A DNA stretch of 64,000 nt from Bradyrhizobium sp. G127 (lineage in GTDB: Bacteria > Pseudomonadota > Alphaproteobacteria > Rhizobiales > Xanthobacteraceae), in contig NZ_JAKFGN010000001.1 of NCBI RefSeq assembly GCF_021502575.1, forward strand, positions 310,001 to 374,000, read 5' to 3'. The notes under the pieces are model-generated. The model searched no databases, was not told the origin of the DNA, and saw only the letters and a program-made list of their open reading frames with translations. Of this stretch, positions 1 to 9,259 are shown one piece after another. The stretch's first letter is position 1; each line of letters starts with the position of its first letter. Made by a program: the position numbers and the translations under genes.

Positions 1-475
1 CGTTCTGGTCGCGGTCATCCAGCACGGAGAACCGCGCCGGCACGTTGGCCTCGAACGGAAACTGCTGAAGCAGCCGCGTGCAGAGCGCGTGAATGGTCTG
101 CACCTTCAGTCCGCCCGGCGTTTCCAGTGCGGCGGCGAACAGCTTTCGCGCCCGCATGCGGGTTTCGGCGTTGGGCTTCGGCGCGCCGATCCGTTGAATC
201 GCGTCGTCCAGTTCGCCGTCAGGCATCCGCACCCAGCGGCCGAGCGTCGCGAATACCCGCTGTGCCATGTTGGCCGCCGCCGCCTTGGTGAAGGTGATGC
301 AGAGAATCTTTTCCGGCTTCACGTCATTGAGCAGCAGCCGGATGACACGGCTGACCAGCACATGGGTCTTGCCCGAACCGGCATTGGCGGCGACGAAGGC
401 CGAGACCTCCGGATTCGAGGCGCGGGCCTGCAGCGCGGTGACAGCCGCGGGAATGTCCTTGCGCGGGGCGCTCAT
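1..475 (-). CDS. addA: AddA helicase-nuclease subunit, N-terminal part (cut by window edge)
   Basis: This is the N-terminal 158 residues of the AddA subunit of the AddAB double-strand break repair helicase/exonuclease; the rest lies beyond position 1. Residues 29-37 read AANAGSGKT, the Walker A site of UvrD-type helicases, followed by the ITFTKAAAANM segment (motif Ia region) and a QTIHALCTRLLQQFP segment typical of AddA. The ATG at 473-475 overlaps the addB stop in an ATGA arrangement, so the two subunits are translationally coupled. The gene is the last visible member of the divL-to-addA run. Confidence 0.93.
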   Translation of the reverse strand, partial: MSAPRKDIPAAVTALQARASNPEVSAFVAANAGSGKTHVLVSRVIRLLLNDVKPEKILCITFTKAAAANMAQRVFATLGRWVRMPDGELDDAIQRIGAPKPNAETRMRARKLFAAALETPGGLKVQTIHALCTRLLQQFPFEANVPARFSVLDDRDQN

Positions 476-3400
476 TCGTCGCCTCCGCCGATGCCCGCGG
501 CGGACCACTCCTTGACGCGGGCGAGATCGTCATAGGTACCGTAGCGGTTGGCCCACATGGTCAGGACGACGGAGCGATAGGCCTGATCCTGGTTTTCGTA
601 GCGGCGAACCAGAGCGGTGAGTTCGCGCAGCGCGTCGTCGGCGGCATCGTCAGGAAACTGCGCCTCGTCGCCGCGATTGGCCTTGAGCTCCAGCACGCGT
701 TCGTCGCCGGCCGGGTTGTTGCCGCTGAGCTTGACATAGGTGAGTTCGCTGACCGACGCGCCGGCCGGAATATCGCCGAAGCCGCCGCCGCGCAGGATCG
801 CGGCTTCCAGCGTGAGCTGCGGAGAGAGGCCGAGATAGACCTGCTTGCTGCTCGGCGGATTGCCGGTCTTGTAGTCGAGCAGCGCGAACGTGCGGTCGCT
901 GCGGTGCTCGATGCGGTCGGCGCGCGCGGTGAGTCTAAACTTGCGCCCGTTGTCGAGGGGAATGTCGATCTTGCCGGAAATCTCCGCTTCGATACGCGCG
1001 ATATTTAAGCGCCGGTCCTGTTCCCACCCCGAAAACCACGATGCGATGCGCAGGAAACGCGGCCACCACAGCGCGCGCGCTTCGGGGCGATCCATCAGCG
1101 GCGCGAAATGCGCCTCGCCAATCCGGCGCAGTGCTTGCGCGGGGTCATCCGGCAGGGTGGTTGAAAATGTGGTGGTGAATTCGCCCAGCGCCTCGTGGAT
1201 GGCCGAGCCGCGATCCGCGGCGGTCAGCGGCATGTCCACCGGATCAAGCGGGGTCAGTTTCAGAATGCGCTTGGCATAGATCGTATAGGGATCGCGCAGC
1301 CAGTCCTCGATCTCGGTGACCGACATGCGCATCGGCCGCAGGGCGACGGCGGGCTTCGGCATCGGCTGCGGCGCGGGCGCGACGACGGCAGGCCGGTCGA
1401 GTGCGTCGGCCCAGTGCGTATAATTTTCGCCGCGCTGTCTTGCTTGCTTCCAGAGTTTCTCCCCGGCCACGGCTTCGAGCCGGTGCAGGAAGCGCGAGGC
1501 GACCGCGGGTGCGCCCCCGACTTTCGCCGCGCGCGACAGGATGACGTCTTTCGCGCCGAGCAATTGCGCGAAGTCATGCGCCGACAGGCCGATGCGCCGC
1601 TCGGGCAGGTCGAGGCCGAGCTGATGCCGCATCGGGCGGCTCAGCCAGGGGTCGACGCGCGGCGCGGGCGGCCACACGCCCTCGACAAGTCCGCCGAGAA
1701 TGACGCGGTTGCTTTCGGTAAGGCGCGCTTCGAGCGGACCGTAGATGCGAAGCTGCGGCGCGCCGTTTGGCGGTCGCCGCACGATTCGGTCGGCGAACGC
1801 GGTCTGGAACACATCCGGATAATCGGCGAGTTGAACCGTTAAGCCGGTCGGAGAAGGTATGTATGGCTTCTCCGAAACACGTTTCTCATCGTGGGCCTTC
1901 GTACCAAAAAGATCATCGAAGCTCTTCGCCAACTCCTTGCCGTCTGCTTCCTGGAATAACGGGAGCATCTTTCGATCATCGGTCGATAGCGCCTCAAGCA
2001 CATCGTAGTGCCGCGCGGCAATCTCCGAGAAATCATGCGGCTTATTTCGGCTGAAATCTTCGAGCGGCTTGAGCGCGAGAGACAGTGTCTTGATGAGTTC
2101 CTGCACCGCATCGAGCGCGACATCGTCAAGCTGTGCCCGGGGCTCCGAGTAGTGGATGGCGGAGGAGTCCCGCCTCCTGAGCTTGCCGAGTTCGTCGCGG
2201 AATCGCGTGAAGTCTCGCGCCAGTCCGTCGCTGCCCGCTGCGGGACGTGTCCCGCGCAGCAGCGCCAGTTCGAGATGGGAGATTGCAGCCGACCAAAATC
2301 CCTGCGCCTTGCCGAGCCGGAACAGCGGGTGCTTGAGCAATGCCAGCAATGCCGGCGGCGCCAGCTCGTCCGCGACAGTTTCTGCCGCGAGCCGCGCAAA
2401 CAGCCCGGCTGGCGTGTCCATCAGCGAGTCGCCGCCGGAATCGTCATAGCCGAGGGACCAGCGATCCAGCGAGGCCATCACGCGGCGCGCCAGCGCGCGA
2501 TCCGGCGTCACCAGTGCCGCGCTCAGATTCCTTTCGCGGGCCTCGCGCATCGCCACCGCGATCGCAAGCGCCTCCATTTCGGGGTTGGCGGCCTCGACCA
2601 AGGCGAGGTTGGTCATGCCGCCGGCGATCCTCGCGGAGATCTCCGGCCTCTCGAGCTGCGTATGCCAGTCCGCGCTCACGCTTGCGGGGCGCATCGCTTC
2701 CGACGCCAGCACTTCGCGGCCGTGGGCTGCGGGTTCGGCAAGCGCGATCACATCGCGGCGTTCGATCCTGAAAACACGCGACAGCAGGTGATGCAGCGCG
2801 AACTGCGGATGGCTCCATGTCGGCGGCGGCGTCGATGCATCGCCGGCGTCGTCGACGTCGCCGATGGAATTCCACGCGGCATCGTCGATATGTGTATCGA
2901 GGCCGGGCAGTACCACCGCGCCCTGCGGCAGTGACGCGATAGCGTGCAGCAGCCGCGCCGTCGTCGGCATCGAACCGGTGGAGCCGGCCGCGATCACCGG
3001 GCCTTTTGGCTTGGTGTTCAGGCGCGCGATTTCTGCTGCGATCAGCAGGTCACGCCGCGCGGCCGGTTCGATACGGCCGATGGCCGTCAGGTAATCCGGC
3101 CAGGTTTCTTTCGCGATCTTGAGAAAAGTCAGCGTGTGCTGCCAGTAGACGTCGAGTTCATCGGGCACGATGCCGTCGAGCGCGTCCCAGCCGACCCCGC
3201 GCGTCACCATGTCATCCATTAGCCGCGCCAGATCCCCGGCCAGCGCCAGTGTCGAGGCAGGGCCGCCGACCACAAGGGACTCGGGCTGACGTTTTGCCCA
3301 TGCGGCCACCAGTCTCGCCAGCGTCAGTTTGCGTTCGAGATCGTCCAGTTTCGGCGGCAGGTTCGACGCTTCCGCACCGCCCAGTTGCGCGGCATCGGAA

Positions 3401-3654
3401 AATTCCAGTTCGTCCTCGTCGACGCTGCCGAGCGCCACGATGCGCGGCAGCACCACCGCATCGGTCTTCAGCACATCAAGGAAAATCTCGCGCGCGAGCC
3501 GTCCGGCGCGTCGTGTCGGAAGATAGAGCGTGGCGTCGGCCAAAAGTTCGGGATTGGCGCGCGCATCAAACCCCGCGACCAGACGGCCGTCCACGAGGGC
3601 TTCGATCACCGTGTGAAGAAACGGCGCCGATGAGGGAATGTTAAAAATGCGCAT
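472..3654 (-). CDS. addB: AddB, double-strand break repair protein
   Basis: A 1060-residue AddB of the alphaproteobacterial type, partner of AddA in resecting double-strand ends before RecA loading. The N-terminus reads LYLPTRRAGRLAREI, the position where other AddB proteins have a helicase-like motif but without a recognisable Walker A. The C-terminal quarter is a PD-(D/E)XK nuclease, seen as RGSAIHEALGEF and then LLDYKTGNPP with downstream QLTLEAAIL. I see no cysteine in the whole protein, so the iron-sulfur cluster known from Firmicute AddB cannot be present. The stop overlaps the addA start by four bases. Confidence 0.93.
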   Translation of the reverse strand: MRIFNIPSSAPFLHTVIEALVDGRLVAGFDARANPELLADATLYLPTRRAGRLAREIFLDVLKTDAVVLPRIVALGSVDEDELEFSDAAQLGGAEASNLPPKLDDLERKLTLARLVAAWAKRQPESLVVGGPASTLALAGDLARLMDDMVTRGVGWDALDGIVPDELDVYWQHTLTFLKIAKETWPDYLTAIGRIEPAARRDLLIAAEIARLNTKPKGPVIAAGSTGSMPTTARLLHAIASLPQGAVVLPGLDTHIDDAAWNSIGDVDDAGDASTPPPTWSHPQFALHHLLSRVFRIERRDVIALAEPAAHGREVLASEAMRPASVSADWHTQLERPEISARIAGGMTNLALVEAANPEMEALAIAVAMREARERNLSAALVTPDRALARRVMASLDRWSLGYDDSGGDSLMDTPAGLFARLAAETVADELAPPALLALLKHPLFRLGKAQGFWSAAISHLELALLRGTRPAAGSDGLARDFTRFRDELGKLRRRDSSAIHYSEPRAQLDDVALDAVQELIKTLSLALKPLEDFSRNKPHDFSEIAARHYDVLEALSTDDRKMLPLFQEADGKELAKSFDDLFGTKAHDEKRVSEKPYIPSPTGLTVQLADYPDVFQTAFADRIVRRPPNGAPQLRIYGPLEARLTESNRVILGGLVEGVWPPAPRVDPWLSRPMRHQLGLDLPERRIGLSAHDFAQLLGAKDVILSRAAKVGGAPAVASRFLHRLEAVAGEKLWKQARQRGENYTHWADALDRPAVVAPAPQPMPKPAVALRPMRMSVTEIEDWLRDPYTIYAKRILKLTPLDPVDMPLTAADRGSAIHEALGEFTTTFSTTLPDDPAQALRRIGEAHFAPLMDRPEARALWWPRFLRIASWFSGWEQDRRLNIARIEAEISGKIDIPLDNGRKFRLTARADRIEHRSDRTFALLDYKTGNPPSSKQVYLGLSPQLTLEAAILRGGGFGDIPAGASVSELTYVKLSGNNPAGDERVLELKANRGDEAQFPDDAADDALRELTALVRRYENQDQAYRSVVLTMWANRYGTYDDLARVKEWSAAGIGGGDE

Positions 3655-3723
3655 GAAAGGCCCGATTCGCGATCGGTGGCATCATGGCATGCGAAGGGCG
3701 GCCGAGGGGAGTCTTGTGCGTGG

Positions 3724-4446
3724 TTACGCCACGCTGGCGAGCAGGGCTTCTTCTGCCGCATGAACCGCGTCAGGTGTGCCGACATGCATCCAGAGGCCGT
3801 CGAGCCGCAGCCCGAACAGCCGTTCCTGTTCGTTGGCGGCATCGAACATCTTCGTCAGCGAGAATTCGCCGGAGGGGGCATCCTTGAAGACCGTGGGCGA
3901 AATGATCGCCGCGCCGGCGTAGACGAACGGCACCACCTGATGCTCCTTGCGCTTGCGCAGCGCGCCGTCGGTCAGCATCGCGTAATCGCCGCTTCCGGCA
4001 TAGCCGATGCTGTTTGCGGTCGGCGCCATCAGCAGCAGGATGTCCATCCGCGCCGGATCGAATGCTTCCGCAAGGCGAAGCAGGTTGGGCTGCACGCCGT
4101 CGATCCACATCGTGTCCGCGTTGAGATGATAGAAGGGTGCATCGCCCAACAGGGGCAGCGCCTTGACCACGCCGCCGCCGGTGCCGAGCACGACGTCGCG
4201 TTCGTCAGAAATGATCACATGCGGCTTGGCACGGCCCTTGACGTGATCCACGATTTGGTCGGGCAGGTAGTGCACATTGACCACGGCGGTTGTGACGCCG
4301 GCTTCCGCCAGCCGGTCGAGCGCATGATCGAGCAGCGGCTTTCCGCCGACCGCAACCAGCGGCTTCGGCATCTTGTCGGTCAGCGGCCGCATCCGCGTGC
4401 CGAGGCCGGCGGCAAGAACCATGGCTGAAGCGGGTTGGGTTGGCAT
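3724..4446 (-). CDS. murU: MurU-like N-acetylmuramate-1-phosphate uridylyltransferase
   Basis: A sugar-1-phosphate nucleotidyltransferase of about 240 residues. It shows AMVLAAGLGTRMRPLTDKMPKPL, the nucleotide-binding signature with the following Lys, a GTGGGVVKAL segment and a FYHLNADTMW metal-binding Asp region. Together with the AmgK-type kinase domain encoded upstream in the same run, the best reading is MurU, which turns MurNAc-1-phosphate into UDP-MurNAc in the peptidoglycan recycling route that bypasses MurA and is known from Pseudomonas. A GTG at 4479 would add 11 residues; I prefer the ATG at 4446. A general mannose-1-phosphate guanylyltransferase role cannot be excluded from sequence alone. 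Confidence 0.82.
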   Translation of the reverse strand: MPTQPASAMVLAAGLGTRMRPLTDKMPKPLVAVGGKPLLDHALDRLAEAGVTTAVVNVHYLPDQIVDHVKGRAKPHVIISDERDVVLGTGGGVVKALPLLGDAPFYHLNADTMWIDGVQPNLLRLAEAFDPARMDILLLMAPTANSIGYAGSGDYAMLTDGALRKRKEHQVVPFVYAGAAIISPTVFKDAPSGEFSLTKMFDAANEQERLFGLRLDGLWMHVGTPDAVHAAEEALLASVA

Positions 4447-4621
4447 CGTCACAGGTATCTCAGATTGTTTTGCGGACACTCGGCGACACCGTTGCGAACA
4501 TCAGGGGCGCTGTGAGCATAGCATCCGAATCGGTCGAACGCGCGGGTTGCTCAAGGCTGTAGTCGCTCTTTGTGACAGCGGTGCGACTCGGGATCACCCC
4601 TGACGGTCGGCGAAGGACTGT

Positions 4622-4945
4622 CTAGACTTCGATGATCTGGTCGCCGGTGTTGCGGCGAGCCGGCCTTTTCTTGGCGTCCGACGGCTTCAGGAAGGTGGCG
4701 CCGATCTGTCCGCCATTGACCCAGGCCAGTTCGCAGCGGCGGTAGGCCAGTCCGGTGGACGACAGCAGCAGGAAGAATTCCTTGAGATTCAGGCCCTCGA
4801 CCGAGCCTTCGACGGTCAGCTTTGCGCCGGTCTCGGAAACGTCCTCGACCAGGCAGTTGCGTCGCCATGTTCCATCGATGCCCATCAGATGAGCCGCAAA
4901 ACCGCGCTCGAAAACCACGCGGTCTCCACGTTGCCGTTCCGCCAT
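4622..4945 (-). CDS. PilZ domain protein
   Basis: A 107-residue single-domain protein. It begins MAERQRGDRVVFERG and contains EDVSETGAKLTVEG, the D-x-S-x-x-G element of PilZ domains, preceded by an arginine-rich start that may serve as the RxxxR part of the cyclic di-GMP site, although the spacing is not canonical. The ATG at 4945 has GAGGAG six bases upstream, so the longer reading frame to 5014 is rejected. It lies between the TsaE-AmgK gene and murU on the same strand, an unusual place for a second-messenger receptor. Confidence 0.75.
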   Translation of the reverse strand: MAERQRGDRVVFERGFAAHLMGIDGTWRRNCLVEDVSETGAKLTVEGSVEGLNLKEFFLLLSSTGLAYRRCELAWVNGGQIGATFLKPSDAKKRPARRNTGDQIIEV

Positions 4946-5069
4946 CAGCCGCTCCTCGCTTCCACCAAAGCCGTGCACCGCAGCCCCGGCCGCGCAGCAG
5001 TCATCGGGATGCAAATTACCGGCTGGCTGGCTAACAGGCGGTAAAGGGAACTTGTGCGAAGTTAGGCTT

Positions 5070-6593
5070 TCAGGGCGCGGGTGGAGGGATGTGGGCGATG
5101 CTCCATTCCCGGAAGGTTTCCAGAGCCGGATGGGCCAGGGCGCGGTTGAGGTAGGTCCACACCCGGGGCTGATGCTTCAGATATTGCGGCTTGCCGTCCC
5201 GCCGGTTGAGGCGGGCAAAGGTGCCCAGCAGCCGGGTATTCCGCTGCGCCGACATGATGGCGTATTGCTGCACGAAGGCGGCGGGCTCGAAGCCGGCATC
5301 CGCGGCCTTTCGTTCCTTCGCATAGCGGGCGAGCATCGCGATCTCGACGCTTTCCGGAATGTCGATCCGGGCATCCTGCAGCAGCGAGACCAGATCGTAG
5401 GCCGCCGGTCCCATCACGGCGTCCTGGAAATCCAGCAGGCCGACCCGGCCGATGTCCTTGCGGTGCGCGAGCCAGATCAGGTTGGGCGAATGGAAATCAC
5501 GCAGCATCCAGGTCCGCGGCGCGTCGGCGACCTTGGCGAACAGGTCCTGCCAGATCAGCAGGAAGTCCGCCTGCATGTTGCTGGTCAGCGTCACGCCTTT
5601 ATCGGGCAGATACCATTCCGGCATCAGACCGACCTCGATCATCATCGCATTGTCGTCGAACGGCGGCACCGTGTAGTCGAGGTGCGGCGCGAGCGGCAAA
5701 ATGTCCGGCAATTGCTCCTGGTGCAGCGCGGCCAGCATGTCCACCGCAATCTGGTAGCGCTCGACGATGGGCTTCGGCGGAGTGCCTTCGATGAACAGGT
5801 CGCGGCCAAAATCTTCGGTAATCAGAAAGCCGTCTTCCAGATCGGCGTGGTGGATCGCAGGCGCGGAATAGCCGCGCTCGCGCAATCCGTTGGCGATGGC
5901 GACGAACGGCTTGACGTCCTCGGCGAGATGCACCGCCTCGCTGTAGGACTTGCCGTCGTACAGGGCCGGGCCGTCGGGCCGCCGCGGCGAATTCATCAGT
6001 ATGGTGGACTGATCGCCTTTGATCAGCCGCGCGTAGGAGCGCGTCGAAGCATCGCCCGGCATGCGCTGGCGCTTGACGTCGAGGCTGCCCGCGAGTTCGA
6101 GAAAGCGGCGCAATGCGGCAAGGCGCTCGACTTTCCCGGCCAGTTTTCCGAAGCCCGTGATTTCGGCGGCGCGTGCGCCGGAGCCGAGCGACGGCCGATG
6201 GCTGAGTGCGATGTCGATACGATCGGGCGGCAGCATATCCGGGGCGCGCTCGGGCCATTCGATCAGCGCTACCGTGCCGTCCGGCAGTGGCGACAATCCG
6301 ATTTCTTCCAGTTCGTCGGGATCGTTGACGCGATAGAGATCGGCATGCAGCACCGGAAAGGGTGACATGTCGTAAGTTTGCGCCAGCGTGAAGGTGGGGC
6401 TGGGCACTTCGAGTTCGTCGTCCTGCGCCAGATACCGTATCAGCGCGCGAGCGGCGGCAGTTTTGCCCGCGCCGAGATCGCCGGTCAGCGTGATGACGTC
6501 GCCCGCGCTCAACAGCAACGCAAGGTCGGCCATCAACTGCGCAGTCGCAGCCTCATTGGCGAGGGCAGTCTGGAATGTCGAGGGTTCGTTCAT
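5070..6593 (-). CDS. tsaE/amgK: TsaE-AmgK fusion: t6A ATPase plus cell-wall sugar kinase
   Basis: A 507-residue two-domain protein. The first part (about 1-150) is TsaE, the ATPase of the tRNA threonylcarbamoyladenosine complex, with GDLGAGKT at 38-45 and PSPTFTL. The second part (about 160-507) is an aminoglycoside-phosphotransferase-like kinase with MPGDASTRSYARL, the catalytic-loop motif LRDFHSPNLIWL and the metal-binding motif LLDFQDAVMGP; it matches AmgK, the anomeric kinase of MurNAc/GlcNAc recycling. MurU, the next enzyme of that route, is encoded downstream. The ATG at 6593 overlaps the divL stop in ATGA, which rules out the much longer open frame upstream. Such fusions are known in alphaproteobacteria. 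Confidence 0.9.
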   Translation of the reverse strand: MNEPSTFQTALANEAATAQLMADLALLLSAGDVITLTGDLGAGKTAAARALIRYLAQDDELEVPSPTFTLAQTYDMSPFPVLHADLYRVNDPDELEEIGLSPLPDGTVALIEWPERAPDMLPPDRIDIALSHRPSLGSGARAAEITGFGKLAGKVERLAALRRFLELAGSLDVKRQRMPGDASTRSYARLIKGDQSTILMNSPRRPDGPALYDGKSYSEAVHLAEDVKPFVAIANGLRERGYSAPAIHHADLEDGFLITEDFGRDLFIEGTPPKPIVERYQIAVDMLAALHQEQLPDILPLAPHLDYTVPPFDDNAMMIEVGLMPEWYLPDKGVTLTSNMQADFLLIWQDLFAKVADAPRTWMLRDFHSPNLIWLAHRKDIGRVGLLDFQDAVMGPAAYDLVSLLQDARIDIPESVEIAMLARYAKERKAADAGFEPAAFVQQYAIMSAQRNTRLLGTFARLNRRDGKPQYLKHQPRVWTYLNRALAHPALETFREWSIAHIPPPAP

Positions 6594-9106
6594 TCCGCGG
6601 CATTGCGATAGGACTGGTCGACGGGAAACTCGCAGATCACCGTGGTGCCCTTGCCGACCACGGAGTCGACATGGACCTTGCCGCCGTGCAGTTCGACAAA
6701 CGACCGGACCAGCGAGAGGCCCAGTCCGGCGCCGCGATGACGCGAGCCATTGGCATGGCTCTCGAACCAGTCGAACACCTTGTCCTTGACCTCTTCGGGA
6801 ATGCCGGGGCCGCTGTCGGACACGGAAAACACCACATTGCCGGCGTTGCGCCGTGCGCGCAGCATCACTGTGCTGTTCGGCGGCGAGAAACCGACCGCGT
6901 TGGCAAGCAGATTGTAGAGCACCTGAACGATGCGGCGCTCGTCGGCGATGAAATCGCCGATCGCGGGATCGATCTCGACGTCGAGCCGGATGTTTTCCTG
7001 GGCAAGGCGATCCTTGATGCCGGCGGTTGCTTCTTCCACGGTCTTGCGCAGATTCACCGGCCCGAGATTGAGCTTCATGGCACCGGCATCGATGGTGGCG
7101 AGATCGAGGATGTTGTTGCTGATGGCGAGCAGCGCATCGGTCGACGTCGTGATGTAGCCCAGATACTCGCTTTGCTTCGATGTCATCGGTCCGGTCGAGG
7201 GATCGCTGAGGAAGTGCGCAAAGCCGATGATCGATGTCAGCGGCGCGCGCAACTCGTACGACATGTGATGGACGAAATCGATCTTCATCTGATCGGCGGT
7301 TTCCAGCGCCTCGTTGCGCTCGCGCAGCGCGCGTTCGACATTTACGGTGTCGGTGACGTCCTGGAAGGTCAGCATGGTCGCGCCGTCGGGCAGCGGGATG
7401 GTGGTGCAATCCAGCACGCTGCCGTCCTTGCGTTCGAGCTTGAGCGGAACGGAGATGCGGTCGTCGATGCCGGTGATGGCGGCGCGCAGCGTCTGCCATG
7501 TCGCGTTGTCGTCGAACAGCGGCCGGCACAACTGTTCGATGGTTTCGATATGCGGCTGCTGCGCCAGCACCTCGGGCGACAGTTTCCACATCCGGGCAAA
7601 TGGCGGGTTGAACAGTTGTGCGCGGCCGTTGCTGCCGAACACGGCAACGGCTTCCGCCAGATTATCCAGCGTCTCGCGCTGCACCCGGATCAGGCCGTCA
7701 TTCTGCCGCGCCAGCTTCAGGCCTTCGGTGACGTCGTCGAACAGATAGGTGACCCCGCCTTCCGGATTGGGTGTGGTGACGACGCTGAGCGCGCGGCCGT
7801 CCGGCAGATACCAGGTGTCCTTGGCCGGCTCGATGGCGCGATACGCTTCGAACAGCTTGTTCTTCCAGGCGCGGAAATCGGGCTGCTCGGGAATCTTGCG
7901 CGCGACGCGGAGCTTGTCGAGTACGCTGGAATCGTCGGGATTGTCGTCGAGAAAGGCGCGGTCGAAATCCCAGAGCCGGCGATAGGAATCGTTGTAAAAG
8001 GTCAGCCGCCGCGACGCGTCGAACACGGCCACGCCGGACGAAAGCTGGTCGAGCATGCGGCGGTGTGCTTCCGCCATCCGCTCCAGCGCGGCGCGCAGGT
8101 TGGTGGCCTCGGTCACGTCGACGGCAATCCCGGCGCTGCCGCCTGCCACGTTGATCGCGTGAATGTCGAAGATGTGCCGCTGGCCACCGGTGACCACGGG
8201 AACGCGGGCCTGAAAGACATTCCCGCCGGCCAGCGCTTGCGTCATGTGGCCGCGATCGTCATGGTCGAGCAATTCGAGATTGCGCTCGATGGCGTCCGCC
8301 GCCGAACCTGCATCGGCGGCCCGCGCATAAGCCGCGTTGGCGAAACTCAGCGTGCCGTTGCTGCGCCGCGCCCATACCGGAAGCGGCACGGCGGCGGCAA
8401 ACGCGCTGAGCGCTCTGGTTTCTTCCAGCAGACGATTGTGGCGGATGCCGAGCTCGGCCAGCTCCATCCGGACCCCGGAGAGTTCACGAATCCGGACGAT
8501 CGCTTGTCCGCCGATGGCGCGGCCCATCGCCTCGATGGAGCGCCCCGCCGCAGTGGAGAGATTGAGCACGAACCCTTCGCCTGCCTCCCGCAGCTTGTCG
8601 ACGGCGTGGTCCATGGCGAGCGCTTGCTCGGGCAGCAGCCAGCTTCCAAAGGCGAGCACACGCTGCGGGCTGTACTGGTCGGAGCCATTCGGCATCAGCA
8701 GCGAGACGTCGCCAGAGATATCGGGGCGGTCTTCGCCCGCTGCCCATGAAATCAGAACCTGCGGCTCGGCGAACAGTAGCGCGCGGAAGCGGTCGGCTTC
8801 GAGCTGGAGCGCTTGGTTGTCAGACAGCAGCCGGGACTCGATGCGCGCCGCGCGCAGGCGCGTCCGCATCAGAAGGATGGCGGCAACCACCGAGAACCCG
8901 AGGACCGCCGCGGCGAGGCTGAGTGCTGCAATTTCCTGCCGGTCAAAACCCGACACGAGGGATAACGCGCTGTCGAGGATACCATCGCGTGCGAAAGCCG
9001 GCGCGCCGCCGAACAATGCGGCCGCCCCAAGGCCGATCGCGCCTCCGCGCACAATCGAAGTGCACGACAGCAAGGTCCGCCGCATCCCCTCGATCACGCC
9101 TAACAT
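6590..9106 (-). CDS. divL: DivL-type PAS sensor kinase with Tyr in place of the phospho-His
   Basis: An 838-residue membrane-anchored kinase-like protein with a hydrophobic segment near residues 56-80, several PAS-like regions (about 225-590) and a C-terminal HisKA-HATPase unit. The H-box reads FVHHMSYELRAPL, so the phospho-acceptor position is Tyr617 (codon 7256-7258, TAC). The ATPase domain looks intact: NLLANAVGFSP (N box), SDSGPGIPEE (G1) and GAGLGLSLV (G2). Tyr here is the hallmark of Caulobacter DivL, which controls CckA and CtrA through DivK. Its place upstream of tsaE also fits. It probably acts at a cell pole, not as a conventional kinase. Confidence 0.86.
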   Translation of the reverse strand: MLGVIEGMRRTLLSCTSIVRGGAIGLGAAALFGGAPAFARDGILDSALSLVSGFDRQEIAALSLAAAVLGFSVVAAILLMRTRLRAARIESRLLSDNQALQLEADRFRALLFAEPQVLISWAAGEDRPDISGDVSLLMPNGSDQYSPQRVLAFGSWLLPEQALAMDHAVDKLREAGEGFVLNLSTAAGRSIEAMGRAIGGQAIVRIRELSGVRMELAELGIRHNRLLEETRALSAFAAAVPLPVWARRSNGTLSFANAAYARAADAGSAADAIERNLELLDHDDRGHMTQALAGGNVFQARVPVVTGGQRHIFDIHAINVAGGSAGIAVDVTEATNLRAALERMAEAHRRMLDQLSSGVAVFDASRRLTFYNDSYRRLWDFDRAFLDDNPDDSSVLDKLRVARKIPEQPDFRAWKNKLFEAYRAIEPAKDTWYLPDGRALSVVTTPNPEGGVTYLFDDVTEGLKLARQNDGLIRVQRETLDNLAEAVAVFGSNGRAQLFNPPFARMWKLSPEVLAQQPHIETIEQLCRPLFDDNATWQTLRAAITGIDDRISVPLKLERKDGSVLDCTTIPLPDGATMLTFQDVTDTVNVERALRERNEALETADQMKIDFVHHMSYELRAPLTSIIGFAHFLSDPSTGPMTSKQSEYLGYITTSTDALLAISNNILDLATIDAGAMKLNLGPVNLRKTVEEATAGIKDRLAQENIRLDVEIDPAIGDFIADERRIVQVLYNLLANAVGFSPPNSTVMLRARRNAGNVVFSVSDSGPGIPEEVKDKVFDWFESHANGSRHRGAGLGLSLVRSFVELHGGKVHVDSVVGKGTTVICEFPVDQSYRNAAE

Positions 9107-9259
9107 GATCTATCCCAACCGCCGCTCACACGAATCGAACGACAATATCCTCAAGAGGAGTCGCCGGGTAAGAGTCCAGACCGTGAACGTGAATCGCACT
9201 GCGAAATAATGCCCGCGTCAGCGGTTGTGCGGTGCGATTCGACCCTGAATGGAATCTAT
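9107..9259. promoter_or_regulatory. divL upstream region with six GANTC sites
   Basis: The 153 bases between dut and divL hold six GANTC sequences, at 9132-9136, 9158-9162, 9172-9176, 9191-9195, 9236-9240 and 9252-9256. GANTC is the methylation site of CcrM, the cell-cycle methyltransferase of alphaproteobacteria; about 0.6 would be expected by chance in this length. I could not place a convincing -35/-10 pair. Confidence 0.6.

Noticed and set aside
6575-8749. A 724-codon open frame on the plus strand opposite divL
   Set aside because: It is an antisense shadow in GC-rich DNA, His/Arg/Gly-rich and without domain similarity, while the minus strand shows PAS and kinase motifs.
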